64,000 nt of DNA, taken from Ciona intestinalis (taxonomy: Eukaryota; Chordata; Ascidiacea; Phlebobranchia; Cionidae). The translations under genes were made by a program, and so were the position numbers. The notes under the pieces are model-generated. The model was given only the letters and a program-made list of their open reading frames with translations. It was not told the origin of the DNA and did not search any database. The stretch covers positions 1,727,435 to 1,791,434 of the forward strand of contig NC_020173.2 in NCBI RefSeq assembly GCF_000224145.3, written 5' to 3'. Of the stretch, positions 42,501-51,801 are shown piece after piece; positions within the stretch are counted from its first letter, which is position 1; every line of letters begins with the position of its first letter.

Positions 42501-45500
42501 ATTTATATTAATATATCTATATACATTTAAAAAGTGTATATAGTGAAAATAAATTTATTTATTTAAAATGCAAAGAATTGTATTAGAAATATCAAACATT
42601 TCAAGGAAGCAATTTTAAGTCGAAAAATAAAAATAATTCCTAAACAGACATAAAAACATACATACATAGAAAATGATAATTAATATTGGGAGTACTGAAC
42701 AAAATTGTGTGATAAGGATACAGACATAAATAACAGCAAGTATCAAGTGCAGTAAAACACGAAAACTTTCTCTTTTTTGTCGGTTAGATTCAGTGGCAGT
42801 GAGAAACAATGCATCTAAGATGTCTTGGCCAAATGACGAGAACAAACGATCTGCAACCTGTAGACAGGTGATTCATAAACCATGTGTTTTTCTTGATGAT
42901 ATTGCAAGTTGCAACTATAATTAGTTCTTTTTTTATGATTAGTTCTTAGTTTTTTCTTATCATTGTATTATTTGAACATTACACCTCTTCATCCTTATGT
43001 GACAGGGAAATAGCAGTGTTAACTTTAAGTTACAAGGTATGAAGTTACTATGTAGGTCTATATAACGTTTTAAATGCCAAATACATGCATTACAATTCAA
43101 CATAGCAACCTAAATAAAAAATAAAGATTAGTATTGCGATTAGCGAATATTTAAAAACTGCTTAATCCATTAAGAGTGAACAATCATATATTACCAATGA
43201 TAATGTAAAGGTATTAAAATTGGTCTACAGTTGGCTGTTTTTTCATGTCATTATATATGATAATAATGATATATAAATATATATAGGTACAGACAGTGGC
43301 ACAGCCAGAAAATAAAATAAGGAGGGGGTTTTAACCAAAAAATGTTAAAAAAAAAATGTTTACATTTTTTTTAATTATATTTTTTTAATTTTTTTTGGTT
43401 TATAAGGGGGTGGGGTCACGACCCCCTAAACCCCCTGGCTGTGCCACTGTATACAGATTTTAAAAATGCTGCAAAAATTACAACCCCTTACCTCTAGCAT
43501 ATTGTATATGATGTATAACTTTATGAGCGTCTGTGCTCGTACCAAGTGATAGATGATTGAAGTGTCAATGTAAGACATACAGAAAACACATGATGTAAAT
43601 ATAACACCTTTTAATAAGTCACAGCTCTGTGCTGGATCAAGCAAAGAACGCCTGGAAATCAAATTAAACTATTTAAAAGTTAAGATTTTTATTGAGTAAT
43701 TAATTACTAAATAGTCCTGCAGTAATTACAATTAAATATAAATCCAATGTTAACATCGTGCACTTACCGTTACTTTAGATAAAGTGATTGATTTTCTTAC
43801 TTAATTAAACATTCACTGAAACATACTCAAAACTTTACACTTGGAGTAGATACTTTCCATGTATTTCTAGGCTTACACTAAACACTGTGTGTTCCTTCTG
43901 AATCTAACTCTCTTTGTTATTAGCACAGAAAATAAAAATGGTCTATGACTCTATATATTATGTTTATGTATATATGTATATATTAATTTTATCAAATGAT
44001 ATATATTTTCTTGATATTTTCATGAAGTTCTTGATTAATCTTGCATGCAATAGCCTAGGTTTATAATTAAATTGACCAATTAAATAATACACAAACAGCG
44101 TTTACCTTTGGAACCAACAGAAGGGAGCTGACAGCAACTTAAGCAAAGCGAAGAGCACTCGCAGAGGAAGAAAGGTAAAAACGTACAAGAAAACGTCGAG
44201 ACATAAAAACAATCCATATATCATCATCTGGAAATTTATGTTAAATTTAGTTTATCAAACATTATTTGTTGACATACTGTTTAGTAGCAGTAACGTCCTA
44301 CAGTAAGGTATGCGATAAAACAGGAGATTTAGCTTGGTTAACCTACTACCTGACCTTGAGGGTGCTACCATTAGTGACAATTGAGTGTCTGCAAAGTCTC
44401 TAGAAGACACAAATCTCTTTAGTATCAGTATTAGTGATGAGCATCCAATGCAGAAATGTTTAATTATTATGCAACCGCCTATCCATGGTGCCAATCTAAC
44501 AGCATAGTTGTTGCAAATCCTGTGCCAAACTTGTACAATTACATAGCTATAACCCTATAAGTATATTACAGGTTGTAAAAGCACACATGTTAAATGAATG
44601 AATTTATGCAACTTGCTTTATCCTAACACAGCTGGAAAACGACATTCGTTATTACACAAATGTTCTGTTTTATAAACCTGATGCCAGCCTATGCTACTTT
44701 GTGGTTATTTAAAGGTAAACAAATATATATATATATATATATAAAACAGGTGGAAAGGGTCTCACCTTTTCAATTTCTCTTGGTTGTTTGAGAAATGTAT
44801 AAACTCTCTCTCGTCGTTCAGTATACCTCGCATCGTTCTGGTCCATGAAATATCCATGAGTCAATTCTTGGGTAAAATAACTGAAGAAAGAAACACCACC
44901 CCGGCTACCTAAAATAATACAAGGATAAATGAATGGCAGGATAAAAGACATTCGTTAACTTGTTACAACACAAACGTTCTGTTTCATACACCTTGTGTCA
45001 CCTTACGAGTTACAGTATGTTACTTTGTGAATGATTGTATTTATGGCTGATAATTTGGACAACCTATTAGTGACCACTGGGTTGGAGCAATTGCCGTTAA
45101 CTGTCTTGCGCAAGAACACATATGCCAACAATGGTAGCAACGACAATCCAATAACCCATTACCTCTGGGTTAGAGGCAGTTGCGCTTACCACTCTGCGAT
45201 TGTGCCGGACGATAAAGTAAACAACACTTGATAAAAGTAAAACAACACATAATATACATAGATTTTAATTAAATTACAAAACTATATAGGTTTCAAAAAT
45301 TAATGTTGTAATTGATCTGCTTGACTTTTTAAACGTAAACTACAGGCACTTGTAAAGAACCCTCAGGTAAATAGCGGAATAGGCTGGTGGGAAGTGTTAA
45401 AGGTTGGTGATTAGGGGGTTAGTGGTTATAGGGGTTAGTAGTGGGGGGTTAGTGGTTGTGGTTATAGGGGTTAGTGGTTTGCAAAGATTTTTCACTAGCA

Positions 45501-46115
45501 CAAAACTACAATATACAGCCTATACAAGCAAAAGATTTAACATTTATATATATTAATATATACCAGGTTTTCTTTTTGAGCTTGAAATATTTTCCTCCAA
45601 AGGCATAATTCTTCACTTAATCCAACTTTTGTACGAAACTCAGTTACTTGTTAAATTGCTACAAACCTAACTTAATCATGATATTACAATAATAATTTCT
45701 ATGAAAAACTATGTTAAACAATTAAAACAATAAACATCTAGCCACCTGAGACCTCAGATAATCTCAGCTCTTGGTAATATATTGCATTATCAATAAATGG
45801 TATTATATTTACGCGCCTCTTGTTCCTGTAAACAACTACAACCTCCAATTTTCGCAGAGCGAATAACCAATGCTCCAGTCTAGTGATCTAGGATTCTAGG
45901 TAATGAGCATGAGTTGTGGTTCGCGCAATTCAGCAAAATAACAGTGCATGATCGCGTTGTAAAGAGCGCCAACTTGCGACAAAGTATTTGTTAACCCTGA
46001 ATACTTGTATCACAACACAGCCTTTACCAATGTTTAGACGGTGAACATATATTAACATTGGCCTTTACATACATATAAAGGCTATGATTGTATTAACAGT
46101 ATACTTACCGTTCAT
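39534..46115 (-). CDS. TAPT1: TAPT1, transmembrane anterior posterior transformation 1
   Basis: Multi-pass ER/ciliary-base membrane protein; human TAPT1 loss causes a skeletal dysplasia with ciliary defects. Exons: 46115-46109, 44908-44766, 44227-44106, 43651-43492, 42857-42722, 42460-42306, 41976-41826, 41615-41434, 40590-40514, 40244-39948, 39723-39534; 539 aa. Diagnostic stretches: NDARYTERRERVYTFLKQPR, LFLCLDVFLYVFTFLPLRVL, HLVRAQTLIKLYIIYNMLE, ADRLFSSFGQDILDALFLTA, TTLNVAFNSHNKVLLTIMMA, NNFVEIKGTVFKKYDKNNLF, YSEYRATLAYDVASSR, RRLGFIPLPLAVL. The tail after KVFNSIVIVGKACCYI is hydrophilic and divergent. The first coding exon is only 7 nt (ATGAACG before a consensus GTAAGTAT donor); it fits the phase exactly, but the human N terminus is longer, so another first exon is possible. 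The exon 10 donor (GTTTCT) is weak. Introns hold SINE, hAT-like and GGTTAG repeats. Confidence 0.92.
39735..39897 (+). mobile_element. MITE family A, GTAAGAT-like subfamily (TAPT1 last intron)
   Basis: TATAGTAAGTTGGGGCAATA to CCCATCCTACCCCCACAGCA. Begins 12 nt from the last TAPT1 exon. Confidence 0.7.
40290..40490 (-). mobile_element. MITE family A copy (TAPT1 intron 9)
   Basis: Reversed: ATAGGACTATGAGAGAAAAT to CCCATCTTCCCCAATTCCAC. The left end has drifted, the rest is good. Confidence 0.85.
42113..42196. repeat. Two-copy tandem repeat, ~42-bp unit (TAPT1 intron 6)
   Basis: The unit AAAGCGAAGTGTGCTGCACA continuing into TTTGCACTGATAA occurs twice, separated by GGTGT and A runs. Near identity points to a recent event. 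Confidence 0.85.
43293..43450. mobile_element. Non-autonomous hAT-like element (TAPT1 intron 4)
   Basis: Ends are inverted: CAGTGGCACAGCCAG on the left and CTGGCTGTGCCACTG on the right, extended by GGAGGGGGTTT versus AAACCCCCT. Flanking 8-mers GGTACAGA and TATACAGA agree at 6 of 8 positions, consistent with a worn 8-bp target duplication, the hAT length. The centre is A/T-rich with no coding capacity. Confidence 0.75.
44590..44712 (-). mobile_element. tRNA-headed SINE, tail-side fragment (TAPT1 intron 2)
   Basis: Tail ATGAATGAATTTATG, then CAACTTGCTTTATCCTAACA and AACCTGATGCCAGCCTATGC. The head half is absent. Confidence 0.7.
44928..45210 (-). mobile_element. tRNA-headed SINE, near-complete copy (TAPT1 intron 1)
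   Basis: Has the middle block GGCTGATAATTTGGACAACC and GTTGGAGCAATTGCCGTTAA, and a readable head: reverse-complemented it gives the tRNA-like region around GCAGAGTGGTAAGCGCAAC, then CTCTAACCCAGAGGTAATGG. Lies 200 bp from the fragment above. Confidence 0.82.
45350..45500. repeat. GGTTAG-rich dispersed repeat (TAPT1 intron 1)
   Basis: Shares the phrase GGAATAGGCTGGTGGGAAGT and the runs GATTAGGGGGTTAGTGGTTA with the copy in CIAO1. Ends in TTTTCACTAGCACAA, matching TTCTTCACTAGTACC of the other copy, which defines the family's right border. Confidence 0.75.
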
Positions 46116-46881
46116 TTAAAAAAAATGGTCGCCTCTTTTAGTTGGTAATAATAAATGATGTTTATGTAGATTTACTGTTTGGGTTATCTTATATGAAAGC
46201 TGTATGTATTTAAGATGAACAATTTAATTGCACATACATACAAGAGTGTATGGGGTAAAACAATATCACATGAAAAACTAACAATGCAGCAAAAATAACT
46301 AAAGTCGCATTTGCTACAATAGCCAATGTATGGACGTTTAAAATGCAACTTTAAATGAATGTTTCGTTTTGTTTCAAACAAGTATTTACAAACGCTTTTG
46401 AACATTGTTAAAAAACAGTTCAAATAAAAAAGAAAGGAAATCTACACTCCTACATTTCATTTCAACAGGTTCTCATGCATGTTTAAAAACAATTTAATAG
46501 AACACCTAGCATTGCGTTAGAAAAATATTGGCTTAATTAACATAAATTTAAACTGGGCAAAATAAACCTTGTAACTGTAAGATGAGGAGAAGGACTTACT
46601 AGCTATTAATGGCCAAGTTTAAACTTCCAAAAGAGCAATGTTAGTAATTTAAACCGTTGAAAATGGAAGCAATAATCATAAAGCAAGAAAAAACCTCGCG
46701 TACACTAAAAAGTACAAAACTTTTAGGAAAAAAACAACTAAAAAACGCAGCGGGAATAGTTGATAGAAACAAAAATGCTCATCTCGCAGTTAGTATACTT
46801 CACAGCCTTGAGGATATGTAGAGTCGGCCAACCAGTGCATGTGGCCAGCAGGTTTAAGGCAATAGGAATGCAGTGTGGTCT
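46116..46881. other. Spacer between UBTD (-) and TAPT1 (-)
   Basis: A+T-rich; no exon or repeat copy was recognised. It carries the TAPT1 leader/promoter and the UBTD 3' end on the minus strand. A longer N-terminal exon of TAPT1 was looked for here and not found. Confidence 0.4.
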
Positions 46882-49800
46882 TCAGTCATCTTGCTCTCTT
46901 ACAACACACTGGATCACATAACCTTTTTCAAGTTTATATTGCTGTAAGTGTACAGAGTCCGACATCATTTTTCCAGAGAAAAACCAACGTTGTTTGCTCA
47001 CTGCTATACTTTCCTGAAATACAAATTGCCACAATTTAAGCACAATGTTGGAAAATATACAAATATTATACAACAAGCAAGACAAAGATTTACAATTATC
47101 CTAAACAAAATATATCTGAAGGATGTAAAACTGACATATTTTGACATGATTTTTGCTTTAGATTTTTACAAAAAAAAGAGCAGAATATAACAATATTCCA
47201 GGCATTGATTCACACACCATCATATTATAGTACTGTGGGGTAAGATAGGATACCATTAGCACCCAAAACCCATACTGCCCCATATTTCCTGCTGTCATTT
47301 AATTGTATAAATATTCTTTGTTTAATACAAGATAGGCAGAAAAAAAGGCATGAAATGTCCCATTCTACCCCACTCTATCTGTATGGTTAAAACAGCAGGA
47401 GCTATCTTACATTTGATTTAAAATATTTATTCGCGCTGAAACAAACAACTGGCTAAAAAATATACTGGAAAATCAAGCACCACATGCTATTAACTGAAAG
47501 GGCAACATGGGACAATTAAACAGATGTCCTACAGAGTGAAATGAGTCCATTATAAAACAATGCCTGTATACTATGTTCACACTCAGAATCATTTCATTTA
47601 CCACACAATATTTATACTATAAGTAACCATGAGTTTATTCTAACAACAAATACAACTTAAAACTTGCACGCATAACAATTGTTTAAGCATAATGAATGAT
47701 TGAATGACTGAATGTAACTTACTTTATTCTCGCGTGGCCGGAAAACAACAGTCGTTATCACTCGGGTTTACAACCTCGTGCCAGCTTACGAGTTACCATG
47801 TATGTTACTTTGTGGGTGATTATTTTTGGGGGATTTTTTTTTTTATGTATGGCTGATAATTTGGACAACCCATTAGTGACGCTGGGTTGGACCAAATGCC
47901 GTTAAGTGTCTTGCCCAAAGACACATATGTCCACAATGGTAGCAGCGTCAAGCCTTGAACTAATTTGTATGGGTTTCAGGCAGGCGCGCTAACCACTATG
48001 CCACGGCGAAGAAATGATTATAAATAAAGTTGAACTTATATACTATATTGGGAAATAAACAAATATTCTGACCTGTGCTTCTAGTCTCCGTTTTGAGTTT
48101 AATACTGAATCATTTGGAAGAACTTTTAATCTTATTTCTTTTTCACCTCGCAGTCGAACTTTAATTGGAAAAGATCTGATAGATGGAAAGGTTGTAAATT
48201 TTATGACTAAAAATATTTAGCAAAATCCGCACTTAAAAAACACTGTATAAAAAAATCAGTTGCTAAATATATATATACAGGTACTTTAAGCAATACTTTA
48301 TCCTAACACTAGTTTTAAAAGCAAATCAGACATGTTTACAGTGAGATATGTATACAACTCAAATATATACTGAAAAAACAAAAGGCATTAGGCAAAAGTG
48401 CAATACTTTCAAATTAGTGCTACTAGTAACAAAAAAAATATACTCAAAAATGCTCTGTAAGGGGTCAAAATATCAAAAAAACAGCAGGCCTATAAAACCG
48501 AAACACATTATTTTCTGTAAACATTGCGACATAGTTTATTGTCAGAACAAACAAATATGAATATCGACCATGTTACAGAATTAAAACAAAGAACAAGTAC
48601 ATTATAACAAACTGTACTGAACAGCGTAGTTTTAAAATATTGCAACACATGCTTAACCCCTGAGGCACAAGATTTTTTTTTTTTTAGTTTTTAACCGACT
48701 GTCACACTTTGCTTTCTATCAAGTTATCAACGCATATTTTTATTAGCAAGTTATGCAGATAATTCATATTTCTTTCAAACTAATACCGAACTGTTAAAAC
48801 TTATAACAACTATAAGCGAACTTATAAACAGTTTTGAGAACACCTGTTTCAGAATGTATTTTGCATTACATGTCCCAAAGAGGTTATTGGTATAGTGATA
48901 ATATTAAAGTATTTATTATAACTTACTTATCCCCAGGTTTGATTTCCACAAGTTCCTCCTCTACCCTTGATTGTGAAGCAGTGACTCCACGAATTAAGTT
49001 CACCGGCGGGGATAAACAATACACAGGAACTTGGTAGAGTGCACCAAGTTCATCATAGCAGTCAAGCATTGTACCTTTACACGTGACAACTCAATAAGCA
49101 TAAGGAAATTGACATTATAATAGAAGAATTAGCAAAAGTAAGGCAGACATACCCTGGGGAAGGGAAATATTTGCTCCATCAATAATTGCTTGGGCCAGTG
49201 TATTGTCTCCACTCTCTAAAGCAGCAGCTGCTGCTTTTAATGCATCCCAGATTTCTTTTCGACCTGAAAAGCATTCAAAACTTTTTAAATTAACTTTTGT
49301 GCTTGTTTTTGTAATGTGTTGTGTAGCTGATGTAGTAATTTTGTAAGTAGGCTATCCTATATACTGTTTTAATAAGTTATGTAGTATAGGAAATTACAGA
49401 TAAAACTGTAAACCAACTTCTATTTTAACAACAGTTTATAATTATATAATGTTATGTACTAGTTTCTGTTTTAAATCTCATTTTAAAAGTGAGGCCCTAT
49501 AAAATACACACTAGATTCTGCATTATTCATGGTTGCTAATTACCACTTATGAATCTACTGAAAAAGTGTATCAGTAGTGATTTATCAGTAGTTCAGTTAC
49601 TTCAGTACTATTAGAATTCAGTTTAAACAAAACAGAGCCAGAGTTAACAGTTAACCATTACACCATACAAACTGTGTGTGGGCAAATGACACAGCAAACC
49701 TGTAGAGGTGAAACCACAAAGTAAATAAACTTCATAACAACCATTAAGTACACAAAAACATAATGTTTAATCTGCCATGGTGCTTATAATGAAAACTCTA

Positions 49801-50410
49801 AATCAGTCATAATATTCCATAGATCTAAATTACAATTAAGAATGCACAATATAGAATTTCGAATCTGTGAGATTGGAATTCGTTTGTATTCGAATCTAAT
49901 TACAGGAATCGGTATTCTGTTTAATGTTGTCATCATACATCATTTCTTAACGTATGGTGTCTAGCCGTCTAGGATATCCTAGAATACCTAATTATTCTGT
50001 AATGTGCATCCCTAATTACAATGTAATTCTTTGTAGAATGGATAAGCATGAATTTACCATCAAAAGCTGGAGCTGTATCCCAAAACTCGTCCCTTTTACT
50101 TCGTAATTGCCCCTCAGTTAAAGGCACGTCACTTCTCCACTTTGGATGTTCTTTTCGCAGAGTTTGATTTTTCCAAGTGCCTGTACCTAAAATATTGCCA
50201 CAACATTTCTTCAATGTAATATTTCATTTATTTTACAACATCATATTAAAATTTAATTTATATATTTACATTTTTGTTTACAGCTTATTAAGCATAGTCA
50301 TTTGATATACCTTTAAAACAGCTACCACATAATTCAAGCTTACCTGGATGTCTTGAATTGCTGTGTCTATGTTCGTGACGCCCACGATTCGTACCTAAAC
50401 AAGCACCCAT
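46882..50410 (-). CDS. Ubiquitin domain-containing protein, UBTD1/UBTD2 homologue
   Basis: Soluble or membrane-tethered adaptor with a C-terminal ubiquitin-like fold; vertebrate UBTD1 binds UBE2D-type conjugating enzymes. Six exons: 50410-50344, 50186-50058, 49263-49153, 49074-48927, 48175-48073, 47013-46882; 229 aa (human 227 and 234). N terminus [12 protein letters not shown] has Gly2 and Cys4, fitting N-myristoylation plus palmitoylation (inference). The helical UBTD domain is seen as [56 protein letters not shown] and [20 protein letters not shown]. The ubiquitin-like part runs from about residue 150: [17 protein letters not shown], then [20 protein letters not shown] and a C terminus CVVREQDD without a diglycine, as in the family. 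A single gene probably represents the pre-duplication state of UBTD1 and UBTD2. Confidence 0.93.
47224..47382 (-). mobile_element. MITE family A, GTAAGAT subfamily (UBTD intron 5)
   Basis: TATAGTACTGTGGGGTAAGA to CCCATTCTACCCCACTCTAT; a short but clean second-subfamily copy in reverse. Confidence 0.8.
47693..48006 (-). mobile_element. tRNA-headed SINE, fullest copy in the window (UBTD intron 5)
   Basis: Read on minus, it opens CGCCGTGGCATAGTGGTTAG, a tRNA A-box region (TGGCATAGTGG), then CGCGCCTGCCTG and AGTTCAAGGC, a worn B box (GGTTCAANNC). The body follows (GGGCAAGACACTTAACGG, TTGTCCAAATTATCAGCCAT, GCTGGCACGAGGTTG), and it ends in an ATTC-type tail (TTACATTCAGTCATTCAATC). About 310 bp. 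It has no coding capacity and would depend on a LINE for movement. Ciona's published Cics-1 composite SINE may be the same; I could not check this. Confidence 0.85.
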
Positions 50411-51801
50411 TGTGGATCAGTGATCACAACATTTATATTTGGTACTGTGGTATCCTTAAAGTGTCTTATTTCATTTTGAAAAATGAAATCACTAGTTAAA
50501 CATAATATGTACCTTTTATAATTTTAATCTGGAATACAAATTAAATGCATGTTATAACAATGACATACCGCATAAGCATATATTAAAATAGTTTGTACGG
50601 TATATACGCAGGTAAAGCTTGTATACAGTTTTTGGTACGTTTGCCCAAAAAATTATAAACGTTTTGGTATACATACAAACGCAGTAGCAACAAATCACAC
50701 ATTCAATTCAAACTAAACTATCTTTCTCATTTTCTAGCTAAAATTATAATGCACATACAGCTTCAACTATTCACCCACGCGCTTGCTTCAAAACTCACTC
50801 TAACCTTTGTTTAGCATTTAGCTAACAGTTTGCAGAACGGAATCTGCATTTACAAGAAATTTTCTATGATTTCTACCGCGCTACCATATAACTGATTGTT
50901 TCGGGGGATATTTTGGGGTCGGGGTTCAAACTTCAAATCAAACGAAATAAGAAGAAAATATACAAAAAAAACGTTTCGATTGTATTTTAAACAGGATTAC
51001 ATAAAAGTGTCCTGCAGTTTCTGACTTTCTGTCATATTTCCTAAAACCTAGTGCGACATTGACACGAGTTCTAGTGCCTTTTGATCTCGTAGTGTGTAGG
51101 CTAACAATCTCTAAACTGAAGGATAACAGCTGCTTTTCTTAATAAATGGAGAATGGCGTCGCGTGTTGTAACACAGGTTTGTAGTACTTGGCGCTGGACT
51201 TCTTCCTCGAATCCGTTCAAAGCGTTAGTCGTGTCTGCTAGACACAATCTAATCACAATGGATATACAGTAGGGTGGGGGGAGACGGGACCTTTAGCACA
51301 CAATATCCAAATAGCCTTATCGTGTTTTAAACAATTATCAACGGTTTATGTTTGGTATAAGAATACGGTTTTAAAATTCTTTGAACGTTCTTTGTTATTT
51401 TCAAATGAGACGAGAAAGTACAACAAAAAGGTGTCCCGTCTTTCCCCACTACTGTATAAACCGTTATATATACATATGCAAAACACCACCGACTGGAATT
51501 AACTGCAATACTTACTACGAGCCTAGAACCAAAAGTTTCTAGAAAAGAAATCGCATGACAACTCAGTGCTTTGTGCACGGGTTCTGCTTCCCGCTGCTGT
51601 GATAAACAAAGCATATGCTATTGTATTATATTATAAACTGCTATTCTTGTGGTTCTGTATGTGGTTTCGGTTCATGAACAAACTTCATCGTTTTTTAAGT
51701 TAACTGCAAATGTAGAATGTTAGATTTATAGGTATTATTGTTGCCAGTAAACTGTAACCGGTTAAGTAAAGTACTTAGCACCAGCAAGCATAGCCAGCAG
51801 A
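50411..51801. promoter_or_regulatory. Divergent intergenic region: UBTD (-) and SLCO (+)
   Basis: Contains promoters of both genes, one MITE (51266-51460), and two short stretches open on one or both strands: 51150-51275 (plus reading MASRVVTQVCSTWRWTSSSN; minus reading NALNGFEEEVQRQVLQ) and 51505-51614 on minus, ending at a GTAAGT donor. These may be leader exons or an unplaced small gene; I could not join them in phase. Confidence 0.4.
51266..51460 (-). mobile_element. MITE family A copy (upstream of SLCO)
   Basis: Reversed: ACAGTAGGGTGGGGGGAGAC to CCCGTCTTTCCCCACTACTG. Confidence 0.85.
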
